DNA of 24,398 bases from Pelomonas sp036401055 (GTDB lineage: Bacteria; Pseudomonadota; Gammaproteobacteria; Burkholderiales; Burkholderiaceae_C): NCBI GenBank assembly GCA_036401055.1, contig DASWWC010000177.1, positions 1 through 24,398 of the forward strand. The letters are read 5' to 3'. Made by a program: the position numbers and the translations under genes. Positions 8,164 to 15,718 of this stretch are shown here, piece after piece (position 1 is the stretch's first letter; every line of letters starts with the position of its first letter). The notes beneath the pieces are model-generated. The model saw nothing but the letters and a program-made list of their open reading frames with translations. It searched no databases and was not told the origin of the DNA.

Positions 8164-9714
8164 TCAGTTGCCGGTCAAGCGGAAGGCGCCGACCGCGCTG
8201 CTCAGTGTTACCGCCTGCTCGCGCAGGCTTTCGGCCGCCGCAGTGGACTGCTCCACCAGTGCCGCGTTTTGTTGCGTGACCTGATCGAGCTGCGTGATGG
8301 CGATGTTGACCTGGGCGATGCCGTCCGACTGCTCGGCCGTCGCGGTGGTGATCTCGCCCATGATGTCCTTCACGCGCTGCACGGCGCCGACCAGCTCCTC
8401 CATGGTCTTGCCGGCTTCGGCGACCAGCTTGGAGCCGGCCTCGACGCGATCCACGCTGCTGCTGATCAGGCCCTTGATCTCCTTGGCGGCATCGGCCGAA
8501 CGGCCCGCCAGCGAACGCACCTCGCCGGCCACGACCGCGAAGCCGCGGCCCTGCTCGCCGGCCCGCGCGGCCTCCACGGCGGCGTTCAGCGCCAGGATGT
8601 TGGTCTGGAAGGCGATGCCGTCGATGACGCTGATGATGTCGGCGATCTTGCGCGAGCTGGCATTGATCTCGTCCATGGTGTGCACCACCTGGCTCACCAC
8701 CTCGCCGCCGCGCTGTGCGACGCTGGCGGCCGACACCGCCAACTGATTGGCCTGGCCGGCCGATGCGGCCGACTGCTGCACGGTGCCAGTCAGTTGCTCC
8801 ATGGCGCTGGCGGTCTCCTCCAGGCTGGACGCGGCCTTCTCGGTGCGCGCGCTCAGGTCCTGATTGCCGCTGGCGATCTCGGCCGCGGCCGTGTTGATGG
8901 ACTCGGCCGATTCGCGGATGCCGCCTATGGTCTTGCCCAGCGTGTCGCGCATGCGGCGCAGCGTCATCTGCAACTGCCCGATCTCGTCGGAGCGCGCGGC
9001 CATGCCCGAGCCCGAGCGCATCAGGTTGCCGTCGGCCACGCGTTCGGCCAGGTCATTGGCGGCGGCCAGCGGCAGCGTGATGCTCAGCGTGATGCGCCAC
9101 GCGGCCACAACGCCCAGCGCCAGGATGGCCACGCCCAGCGCGATCAGCAGCAGCCGGCCGCGCGCGCTGGCCGCGTCGATCTCGGCGGCGGCCTGGTCGA
9201 TGCTCTTGCGCTGATGGTCCAGGAACTCCTGCATGCGTTCCATGTAGACCTTGGCGCCGGGCGCGAAGACGTCGGTCAACATCCTGTCGGCGGCCTCGGC
9301 CTGGCCATCCTTCTTCAGCTTGACGATCTCGTCGCGCGACGACAGGTAGACAAGCCGTGCCTTGCCCACGGCGTCGAACAGTGCCTGCTCCTCGGGCGAG
9401 CGGATCAGGCCCTCGATGCGCTTCTGCAACTCGGTCGATGCCCGGCTGGACTGCGCGTTGTCTTCCTTGAACATGTCGGCGAGCGACGGATCGGAACTCT
9501 TGGCGATGGCCATCGTGCGGCGCACGCCAGCGTGCAGGTTGCGGCTCCAGTCGGCCAGCAGCCGCTCCTTGGTCAGCGGCTCGGCCATCAACTGCCGCAT
9601 GTCCGCGGCCGTCGAGGTCAACCGCCACGACGCCACCCCGATGGCTAAGGCCGCCAGCGCCAGCACCAGCGCGAACCCCAGTGCCAGCCGTTTGCCGATG
9701 GATAGCTTGATCAT
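8164..9714 (-). CDS. Methyl-accepting chemotaxis protein
   Basis: This 516-residue transmembrane chemoreceptor passes ligand signals to CheA/CheW. A first membrane helix is at about residues 11-33 (LALGFALVLALAALAIGV), then a periplasmic four-helix bundle of roughly 155 residues with HQRKSIDQAAAEIDAA near its end, and a second membrane helix (LLLIALGVAILALGVVAAWRI). HAMP and the long signalling coiled coil follow. The conserved hairpin tip is present: IDGIAFQTNILALNAAVEAA followed by RAGEQGRGFAVVAGEVR. The protein ends VGAFRLTGN without the C-terminal pentapeptide that tethers CheR/CheB in some receptors. The ATG at 9714 has GGAG six bases away; an upstream in-frame start adds 15 polar residues before the membrane helix and is less likely. 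The ligand is unknown. It lies downstream of the dehydrogenase gene on the same strand. Confidence 0.95.
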   Translation of the reverse strand: MIKLSIGKRLALGFALVLALAALAIGVASWRLTSTAADMRQLMAEPLTKERLLADWSRNLHAGVRRTMAIAKSSDPSLADMFKEDNAQSSRASTELQKRIEGLIRSPEEQALFDAVGKARLVYLSSRDEIVKLKKDGQAEAADRMLTDVFAPGAKVYMERMQEFLDHQRKSIDQAAAEIDAASARGRLLLIALGVAILALGVVAAWRITLSITLPLAAANDLAERVADGNLMRSGSGMAARSDEIGQLQMTLRRMRDTLGKTIGGIRESAESINTAAAEIASGNQDLSARTEKAASSLEETASAMEQLTGTVQQSAASAGQANQLAVSAASVAQRGGEVVSQVVHTMDEINASSRKIADIISVIDGIAFQTNILALNAAVEAARAGEQGRGFAVVAGEVRSLAGRSADAAKEIKGLISSSVDRVEAGSKLVAEAGKTMEELVGAVQRVKDIMGEITTATAEQSDGIAQVNIAITQLDQVTQQNAALVEQSTAAAESLREQAVTLSSAVGAFRLTGN

Positions 9715-9862
9715 TCGAATCTCCGTCTTCTTCTCTTCCCACCATGCTGCGGGACCCAACAGACGATGCTATGCCCGCCACGGGCTGCGCGGCGCGGGCG
9801 CGCTGGGACTTCGATCACGGTTGCAGCCCGAACGCAGCGGCTGCGGCGCATGGGCTGCGCCG

Positions 9863-11002
9863 TCAGCGCGCTGCTGCGAGCAGCGCCCGATAGTCGTCGG
9901 CGCTGGCGACGCGCGGGTTGGTCTTGTGGCAGTGGTCCAGCAGCGCATGCTCCACGATGCGAGCGTCCAGCTCGGGCCCCACGCCCATGGCCGCCAGGCC
10001 GGCGGGCAGGCCCAGGTGGGCGTTCATCGTGGTGATGGCGTCGGCCACCGCGTCTGCGTCGCTGCCGGCTAGGCCCATGGCGTGGGCCAGGCGCGCCATG
10101 CGGTGTTCGCGCCTCACGCTGTCGGCATCGGCGTTGAAGCGGATGACGGCCGGCAGGAACACCGCGTTCAGCGTGCCATGGTGCAGCCGCGGGTTGAGGC
10201 CGCCCAGCGAGTGGCTCAGCGAATGCACCGCGCCCAGCCCCTTCTGGAAGGCCAGGGCGCCGTGCACGCTGGCGCACATCATGTCCAGCCGCGCGTCGCG
10301 GTCCTGGCCGTCGCGCGTGGCGCGCTCGATGCTCTGCCAGCCGCGCCGCAGGCCCTCCAGCGCGATGCCGTCGGCCGGCGGGTTGAAGGCCGGTGCCAGG
10401 AAGGTCTCGATGCAGTGCGCGATCGCGTCCATGCCGGTCGCGGCCGTCAGGTGGGCGGGGAGCGCCAGCGTCAGCTCGGGGTCGCAGATGGCGGCCTTGG
10501 GTAGCAGCTCCCAGTTGTGGAAACCCAGCTTGCGGCCGTCGTCGACGATGAGGATGGCGCCGCGCGCCACCTCGCTGCCGGTGCCGGCCGTGGTCGGCAC
10601 GGCGATGACGGGCAGCACCTTCGAGCTGATGTTGACCGCGCCGCCCTCGATGGTGGCCCAGCGCTTCAGCGGCCCCTCGTGCGTGGCGGCGATGGCCACG
10701 CCCTTGGCCAGGTCGATGCTGGAGCCGCCGCCGACGGCCACGAGGCCGTCGCAGCCCTCGGCCTGCAACTGCTCGACCGCCAGGCGCACGGCGGCCTCGG
10801 TGGGGTTGGGCGGCGTGCGGTCGAAGATGGCGGGCTTGCCGGCAAAGGCGGCCAGCGCCAGGTCCAGCACGCCGGCGGCGCGCACGCCTGCATCGGTGAC
10901 GACCAGCGGCCGGCGCATGCCGACGCGCTCGCACTCGGCAGGCAGCAGGCGGCTGGCGCCGAAGTCCATCTCGATGCGGGTCAGGTAGAGGATCTGGGCC
11001 AT
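9863..11002 (-). CDS. Iron-containing alcohol dehydrogenase
   Basis: This 379-residue enzyme is a group III (Fe-ADH) NAD(P)-dependent dehydrogenase that interconverts alcohols and aldehydes or ketones. The nucleotide loop GGGSSIDLAKG is at residues 91-101 and the conserved PTTAGTGSEV at 136-145. Metal ligands fit D192 and H196 in GMDAIAHCIE, H260 in AVHSLSHSLGG and H274 or H275 in RLHHG. The ATG at 11002 begins the usual MAQILYLTRIEMDFG strand; an ATG at 11032 would add ten residues but falls within the intergenic dyad and has no proper ribosome site. Whether it prefers 4-hydroxybutyrate, lactaldehyde, maleylacetate or another substrate is not evident. It is divergent from the carboxypeptidase gene. 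The chemoreceptor starts 148 bases downstream; that gap holds only a weak GCAGCC/GGCTGC hairpin at 9823-9844. Confidence 0.92.
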   Translation of the reverse strand: MAQILYLTRIEMDFGASRLLPAECERVGMRRPLVVTDAGVRAAGVLDLALAAFAGKPAIFDRTPPNPTEAAVRLAVEQLQAEGCDGLVAVGGGSSIDLAKGVAIAATHEGPLKRWATIEGGAVNISSKVLPVIAVPTTAGTGSEVARGAILIVDDGRKLGFHNWELLPKAAICDPELTLALPAHLTAATGMDAIAHCIETFLAPAFNPPADGIALEGLRRGWQSIERATRDGQDRDARLDMMCASVHGALAFQKGLGAVHSLSHSLGGLNPRLHHGTLNAVFLPAVIRFNADADSVRREHRMARLAHAMGLAGSDADAVADAITTMNAHLGLPAGLAAMGVGPELDARIVEHALLDHCHKTNPRVASADDYRALLAAAR

Positions 11003-11033
11003 GGTCTTGGTTCCGCAGGTGTCTTTGTGCATC

Positions 11034-11051
11034 CTAGGCGGGTCTGCCTAG
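11034..11051. promoter_or_regulatory. CTAGGC-N6-GCCTAG dyad between divergent genes
   Basis: CTAGGC at 11034-11039 and GCCTAG at 11046-11051 form a perfect inverted repeat with a six-base centre. It occupies the middle of the 59-base gap between the start codons of the iron-type dehydrogenase and the S10 carboxypeptidase lipoprotein. CTAG is rare in high-GC chromosomes, so two copies in mirrored positions are notable. A dimeric regulator controlling both genes is a reasonable inference; alternatively it is a short hairpin in the carboxypeptidase mRNA. Confidence 0.5.
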
Positions 11052-11061
11052 ACTTGCCGTC

Positions 11062-12762
11062 ATGCGCGCGACTCGATGGCCCTCCCTGTTGCTGTCCCTC
11101 CTGCTTGTGGCCTGTGGCGGCGGGGGCGAGGGTGGTGGCGCCGCGCCACCGCCGGTCGACGACCTACCGGGGCTGACCGACGCCACCGTCTACTCCTCCG
11201 CGCCGGAGGCCTCGCTGCCCGGCGCGGTCGAGGCGGCGGCGGTCAGCACGCAGACGCTCACGGCCGGCGGGCAGACGCTGAGCTACACGGCGACGGCCGG
11301 CCACTTGATCGCGCGCGATGCCAACGGTGCGGCGCAGGCCTCGGTGTTCTACGTGGCCTACACGCTGCCCGGTGCCGATGCGGCCACGCGGCCGCTCACC
11401 TTCTTCTACAACGGCGGCCCCGGCTCCGCTTCGGTGTGGCTGCAACTGGGCAGCTACGGCCCCCGGCGGCTGGTGACCGGCGTGCCCGACACGACGCTGG
11501 CGCGCCCCTTCGCGCTGGTGGACAACGCCGAGCACCTGCTGGGGCAAAGCGACCTCGTCTTCGTCAATGCGGTGGGCAGCGGCTACTCGCAGGCCATCGC
11601 GCCCTTCACCAACCGCAGCTTCTGGGGCGTGGACAGCGATGCCGCGCTGTTCCGCGCCTTCATCCTGCGCTATCTGGCCGCCAACAACCGCGCGGCCTCG
11701 CCCAAATACCTGTTCGGCGAGAGCTATGGCGGTCCGCGCACGGCCATCCTCGCGCGCCGGCTGCAGGACGCGGGCGTCATGCTGGATGGCCTGGTGCTGC
11801 TGTCGCCGGCCATGGACTACAACAGCAACTGCGGCATCACCGGCAACCTGGGCTGCGCGGGCTACCTGCCCAGTTATGCCGCGGTGGGCGCCTTTCACCG
11901 CCTGACGCAGCCGGTGCCGGCCGACCTGAGCGCCTGGCTGACCCAGGCGCGCAGCTATACCGGCAGCGTCTACGCGCCGGCCGTGCAGGCCTGGCTGGCC
12001 ACCGGCCAATCCGCGCCGGCGCTGTGGCAGCCGCTGGCCGACCTGACCGGCCTGCCCGCAGCCCAGTGGCAGGCCAACCTGAACCTCGGCGCCACCAGCT
12101 TCCGCCAGCAGTTGATCGCCGGCCAGCTGCTGGGCCGCTACGACGGCCGCATGAAGGCCCCGGTCGGTGGCGCGCTGGCGGCCGAGGGCGACCCGTCCAG
12201 CACCTGGATAGGCGCCAGCTTCGCCCAGGGCATCGCCACGCACCTGCGCGACCAACTGGGCTACCGCAACGCGTCCACCTACGTCGTGTCCAGCAGCGCC
12301 ATCAATTTCTGGGACTTCAGCCACGCCGGCAGGGCGCTGCCCGACACGCTGCCCGACCTCGCCGCCGCGCTGGCGCAGAACCCGCGGCTGCACGTGCTGG
12401 CCGTCAGCGGCTATCACGACCTGGCCACGCCCTTCCACCTGACCGAGACCGACCTGGCTCGCGTGGATGCCACCCGCGTGCAGGTCCGCAACTACCCGGG
12501 CGGCCACATGATGTACCTGGACGACACGAGCCGCATCGCGCAGCTGGCCGACCTGAAGGCCTTCTACGCCAACACGTTGGCGATGCGCGCCACGGTCGAC
12601 CTCGGCCCCGAGCGGCGCGCGCTGGCGGCGCGGCCCTTCGTCATGCGCGACCGCGCCGGCACGCTGCAGGCGCCGGACAGCTTCGTCCCCACGCCGGAGC
12701 CGGCCTTCCAGGCGCCGCTGCGCGACCCCTGGGTGCCGCCGGGGACAATGCCGCGGCCATGA
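11062..12762 (+). CDS. Lipoprotein serine carboxypeptidase, peptidase family S10
   Basis: This 566-residue protein is a bacterial relative of yeast carboxypeptidase Y. Family S10 enzymes remove C-terminal residues from peptides. The catalytic triad is S221 in FGESYGG, D453 in GYHDLATPF and H482 in GGHMMYLD. The oxyanion and substrate region is the S10 motif YNGGPGSASVW at residues 116-126. The N-terminus is a lipoprotein signal with lipobox LVAC, so C18 should be lipidated; a Gly/Pro-rich tether (residues 19-32) follows, placing the enzyme on a membrane facing the periplasm or the outside. The ATG gives the signal sequence. The stop overlaps the esterase start as ATGA, implying translational coupling. 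Peptide scavenging is plausible. The gene is divergent from the dehydrogenase across a shared dyad. Confidence 0.93.
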   Translation: MRATRWPSLLLSLLLVACGGGGEGGGAAPPPVDDLPGLTDATVYSSAPEASLPGAVEAAAVSTQTLTAGGQTLSYTATAGHLIARDANGAAQASVFYVAYTLPGADAATRPLTFFYNGGPGSASVWLQLGSYGPRRLVTGVPDTTLARPFALVDNAEHLLGQSDLVFVNAVGSGYSQAIAPFTNRSFWGVDSDAALFRAFILRYLAANNRAASPKYLFGESYGGPRTAILARRLQDAGVMLDGLVLLSPAMDYNSNCGITGNLGCAGYLPSYAAVGAFHRLTQPVPADLSAWLTQARSYTGSVYAPAVQAWLATGQSAPALWQPLADLTGLPAAQWQANLNLGATSFRQQLIAGQLLGRYDGRMKAPVGGALAAEGDPSSTWIGASFAQGIATHLRDQLGYRNASTYVVSSSAINFWDFSHAGRALPDTLPDLAAALAQNPRLHVLAVSGYHDLATPFHLTETDLARVDATRVQVRNYPGGHMMYLDDTSRIAQLADLKAFYANTLAMRATVDLGPERRALAARPFVMRDRAGTLQAPDSFVPTPEPAFQAPLRDPWVPPGTMPRP

Positions 12763-13679
12763 CGCATCCCTTGTCTCCCCGCATGGCGGAACTGCTGGCG
12801 CGCATCCAGCGCGCCAAGCGCCCGCCCTTCCACAGCCTGACGCCGCGCGAGGCCCGCATCGCCTATCGCATGGGCGCCGAGATCCTGGACCTGCCGCGCG
12901 CCCCGCTGGCGCGCGTGCAAGACCTGCAGGTCGCCGGCCGCCCGGCGCGGCTGTACGCGCCCAGCGATGCCCAGCTGCCCGTGATGCTCTACCTGCACGG
13001 CGGCGGCTTCACCATCGGCGACCTGGAGACGCACGACAGCCTGTGCCGACAGCTCAGCGCACGCAGCGGCGCCGCGGTGCTGGCACTGGACTATCGCCTC
13101 GCGCCCGAGCACCGCTTCCCCGCCGCCGTGGACGACGCCTGGGCCGCGCTGGCCTGGCTGCACGAGCAGGCCCACACGCTCGGGCTGGACGGCTCGCGCC
13201 TGGCCGTGGGCGGCGACAGCGCCGGCGGCACGCTCGCGGCCGGCTGCGCCTTCTTCGCCCGCGACCGTGGCCTGCCGCTGGCGCTGCAACTGCTGATCAC
13301 GCCGGGCACCGATGCCCACGCCAGCCACGACTCGCATCGCCGCTTCGCCGAGGGCTTTCTGCTGGACGCTGCCAGCATCGAATGGTTCTTCGGCCACTAC
13401 ATCGACAAGGCCCAGCGTGCCGACTGGCGCTTCGCCCCGCTGCTGGCCGACGACCATGCCGGCCTCGCCCCCGCCGCCGTGCTGCTGGCCGAGGCCGACC
13501 CGCTGGTGGACGAGGGCCTGGCCTACGCCGACCAACTGCGCGCGGCCGGCGTGCCGGTACAGCTGGAACTGGCGCGCGGCGTCACGCACGACTTCATCAA
13601 AATGGGCCGCAGCCTGCCCGAGGCCATCGACGCGATGGACTTTTGCGCCGCAGCCCTCAGGGAGCATCTACGACCATGA
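12759..13679 (+). CDS. Alpha/beta hydrolase, hormone-sensitive lipase family esterase
   Basis: This 306-residue enzyme fits bacterial HSL (family IV) esterases, which hydrolyse short-chain acyl esters. The HGGGF oxyanion motif is at residues 80-84, the nucleophile S154 is in GGDSAGG, D247 is in EADPL and H277 is in GVTHDF, so the triad is complete. DYRLAPEHRFPAA at 111-123 is the usual post-oxyanion segment. There is no signal peptide, so the enzyme is probably cytoplasmic. The ATG overlaps the carboxypeptidase stop and its own TGA overlaps the next ATG, so it is the middle member of a translationally coupled trio. An acyl ester or lactone substrate is likely but cannot be named. Confidence 0.94.
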   Translation: MTHPLSPRMAELLARIQRAKRPPFHSLTPREARIAYRMGAEILDLPRAPLARVQDLQVAGRPARLYAPSDAQLPVMLYLHGGGFTIGDLETHDSLCRQLSARSGAAVLALDYRLAPEHRFPAAVDDAWAALAWLHEQAHTLGLDGSRLAVGGDSAGGTLAAGCAFFARDRGLPLALQLLITPGTDAHASHDSHRRFAEGFLLDAASIEWFFGHYIDKAQRADWRFAPLLADDHAGLAPAAVLLAEADPLVDEGLAYADQLRAAGVPVQLELARGVTHDFIKMGRSLPEAIDAMDFCAAALREHLRP

Positions 13680-14533
13680 AACGCAGTGAATTCCGCCACC
13701 TCGAACCCCTGCGCGTGCGCTGGGCCGAGATCGACGCCCAGGGCATCGTCTTCAACGGCCACTACCTGACCTATCTGGACACCGCCGTTAGCGGCTATTG
13801 GCGGGCGCTGGCCATCCCCTACGCGCAGACCATGAAGTCGCTGGGCGGCGACCTGTATGTGCGCCGCGCGATGCTGGACTACCGCGGCTCGGCGCGCTAC
13901 GACGACCGGCTGGACATCGGCATCCGCGCCCGCGAGTTCGGCAACAGCTCGATGATGGTCGACGGTGCCATCTTCCACGGCGAGCAGCTGCTGGTGCAGG
14001 CCGAGATGATCTACGTCTTCGCCGACCCCGCCACGCAGACGCCCACCCGCCTGCCCGATGCGCTGCGCGGCCTGATGCACGACTTCGAGGCCGGCCAGCC
14101 GGTCGTGGACGTGAGCCTGGGCGGCTGGGCCGAGCAGGGGCAGGCCGCGACCGCCATCCGTCGCGAGGTCTTCATCGAGGAGCAGCACATCCCTGCCGAC
14201 ATGGAGTGGGACAGTGCCGACGCCAGCTGCCTGCATGCGCTGGCGCGCAACCGCTTCGGCCTGCCGCTGGCCACCGGCCGCCTGCTGGAGCATGTGCCGG
14301 GCGTCGCCAAGATCGGCCGCATGGCCGTGCTGCGCGCCATGCGCGGCACGCGCATCGGCCGCCAGGTGCTGGACGCGCTGATGGCCGAGGCCCGGCGCCA
14401 GGGCTACCGCGAGGTGCTGCTGCACGCGCAGCTGTCGGCGGAAAACTTCTACCTGCGCGCCGGCTTCCAGCGGCGTGGCCAGCCGTTCGAGGAGGCCGGC
14501 ATCGGCCACGTCGAGATGGTCAGGGCGCTCTAA
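13676..14533 (+). CDS. Fusion of hotdog acyl-CoA thioesterase and GNAT acetyltransferase
   Basis: This 285-residue protein joins two enzymes. Residues 10-137 are a YbgC/FadM-like hotdog domain: the opening VRWAEIDAQGIVFNGHYLTYLD carries the family's catalytic Asp (D20) followed by GIVFNGHY, and family members hydrolyse acyl-CoA thioesters. After a short linker, residues about 150-285 form a GNAT domain of the ElaA/YjcF kind: REVFIEEQHIPADMEWD, then HALA, LATGRLL, KIGRMAVLRAMRG, HAQLSAENFYLRAGF and a final GIGHVEMV. The CoA-binding loop reads RGTRIG at 223-228, with Arg where Gly is usual. No internal stop or frame change is visible, so it is a real fusion. Both halves use CoA esters. The ATG overlaps the esterase stop. 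It ends tail-to-tail with the DUF4936 gene, overlapping by four bases. Confidence 0.92.
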   Translation: MKRSEFRHLEPLRVRWAEIDAQGIVFNGHYLTYLDTAVSGYWRALAIPYAQTMKSLGGDLYVRRAMLDYRGSARYDDRLDIGIRAREFGNSSMMVDGAIFHGEQLLVQAEMIYVFADPATQTPTRLPDALRGLMHDFEAGQPVVDVSLGGWAEQGQAATAIRREVFIEEQHIPADMEWDSADASCLHALARNRFGLPLATGRLLEHVPGVAKIGRMAVLRAMRGTRIGRQVLDALMAEARRQGYREVLLHAQLSAENFYLRAGFQRRGQPFEEAGIGHVEMVRAL

Positions 14534-14784
14534 CCGAGCATTTCGAAGCGTTCGACCCTGCGCTCGCCGGCCAGCCAGGCCTGCATGGCGGCCGCGACCT
14601 GCGGCTCGCGGTGGGTCCAGCCCTCGGGGTAGATCTCCATCCAGGTCCACTGTCCCTCGGCGTTCGGTTCGGGCCGCTGCAGCAGCTCGATGGGCGCCTC
14701 GACGCGGGCCTTGCGGAAGGCGATGAGTGCGTCGTCGACGTGCTCGGCCGCCACGCGGTAGTAGACGTAGAGCTGCACGCTCAT
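14530..14784 (-). CDS. DUF4936 family protein
   Basis: This 84-residue protein resembles DUF4936, a small uncharacterised family found mostly in betaproteobacteria. It begins with a beta strand LYVYYRV, continues with a helix (VDDALIAFRKARV), then LLQRPEP and the strand WTWMEIYPEG, a pattern like a ferredoxin-type alpha/beta fold of the kind seen in antibiotic-biosynthesis monooxygenase-like domains. No catalytic residues can be named. Its ATG overlaps the ygfZ stop as ATGA, so it is translated from the ygfZ mRNA and may support the same iron-sulphur or folate-linked role; that is only context. The stop overlaps the convergent fusion gene by four bases. Confidence 0.85.
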   Translation of the reverse strand: MSVQLYVYYRVAAEHVDDALIAFRKARVEAPIELLQRPEPNAEGQWTWMEIYPEGWTHREPQVAAAMQAWLAGERRVERFEMLG

Positions 14785-15659
14785 TCCTGCGGCGGGATTT
14801 CGTAGGGCAGGGCGCGCGGCTGCAGCGTGGCGCCACTGGCGCTGCCCAGATGCAGGCTGCCGCCTTCGAGCGCCGCGAGCTTGATCTCGGCGGCGATCAC
14901 CGAGCGGCCGCCGCGCGTGCCGGCGCCGGCCACGATGCCCGCAGGTTGCTCGGGGTCGCCGCTGTGGAAAATCTCCTGGCCCACGGTCGCCGCGCCTTCG
15001 GTCTCGAACAGCTGCAGCCGGCGCTTCAGCGTGCCGCGGTACTGGCTGCGCGCGACGATCTCCTGGCCGGGGTAGCAGCCCTTCTTGAAGTTCACGCCGC
15101 CCAGCACCTCGAAGTTGATCATCTGCGGCACGAAGGCCTCGACCGTGGCGCCGCGCACCCAGGCCGTGCCGGCCTCGGCTTCGGCCCAGGACCAGTCGTC
15201 GGCGGTCATGTCAGCACCTGCCGGTGCCGGGGCGCCAGCCGGCTGGATGCGCAGCGCGCGGCCCGCGCCGGGCAGGGCGATCTGCGCCGCAGCGCCGTCG
15301 CGTGCCAGCGTCCAGGCTTCGGCGGGCGGCGTGCCCAGCAGCCCGTAAACCGAGAACTCGGCGCTCGCGTCGCTGAGCTTGCACTTGGCGCGCAGCACGA
15401 ACATGGACAGCCGCTTCAGCGTGGCTGCCAGCGTTTCGGCCGGCAGCGCCAGCAGGATCTCGTCGTCGGCCTGTTTCCAGCCCACCATCGTGGCCAGCAG
15501 CCGGCCTTTGGCGGTGCAGAAGCCGGCGAGGCGCGCGTGGTCGCGGTCCAGCAGCGCGAAGTCCTGGGTCAGCTGGCCGTGCAGGAAGCTGGCGGCGTCG
15601 GCGCCCTGGGCGCGGATGACGCCCCAGTCGGCGAGGAGGAGTCGGGTCGGTTCAGGCAT
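14781..15659 (-). CDS. ygfZ: Folate-binding protein YgfZ (GcvT-like)
   Basis: YgfZ is a GcvT-related protein that binds tetrahydrofolate and helps keep certain iron-sulphur enzymes, such as MiaB, active. This copy has 292 residues. It starts with the family's DWGVIRAQGADAASFLHGQL segment (11-30) and has the signature KKGCYPGQEIVARSQYRG at residues 192-209 with the conserved C195. The chosen ATG at 15659 sits ten residues before the first conserved strand. An in-frame ATG at 15674, with AAAAGG upstream, would add five residues and is possible. The gene is divergent from mltG with a 57-base gap and is translationally coupled to the DUF4936 gene downstream. Confidence 0.93.
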   Translation of the reverse strand: MPEPTRLLLADWGVIRAQGADAASFLHGQLTQDFALLDRDHARLAGFCTAKGRLLATMVGWKQADDEILLALPAETLAATLKRLSMFVLRAKCKLSDASAEFSVYGLLGTPPAEAWTLARDGAAAQIALPGAGRALRIQPAGAPAPAGADMTADDWSWAEAEAGTAWVRGATVEAFVPQMINFEVLGGVNFKKGCYPGQEIVARSQYRGTLKRRLQLFETEGAATVGQEIFHSGDPEQPAGIVAGAGTRGGRSVIAAEIKLAALEGGSLHLGSASGATLQPRALPYEIPPQE

Positions 15660-15698
15660 GGCGGGAATTATCATCGGCGCCCTTTTGACCGGGCGTTT

Positions 15699-15718
15699 CA
15701 CAGGGCATCACAGGGCAT
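15699..15718 (+). repeat. Tandem 10-bp repeat at the mltG start
   Basis: CACAGGGCAT occurs twice in direct succession at 15699-15708 and 15709-15718. The second copy ends in the AT of the mltG start codon. The CAGGG in the first copy is the nearest purine-rich sequence at a usable ribosome-site distance, whereas the one in the second copy sits almost on the ATG. Confidence 0.75.
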
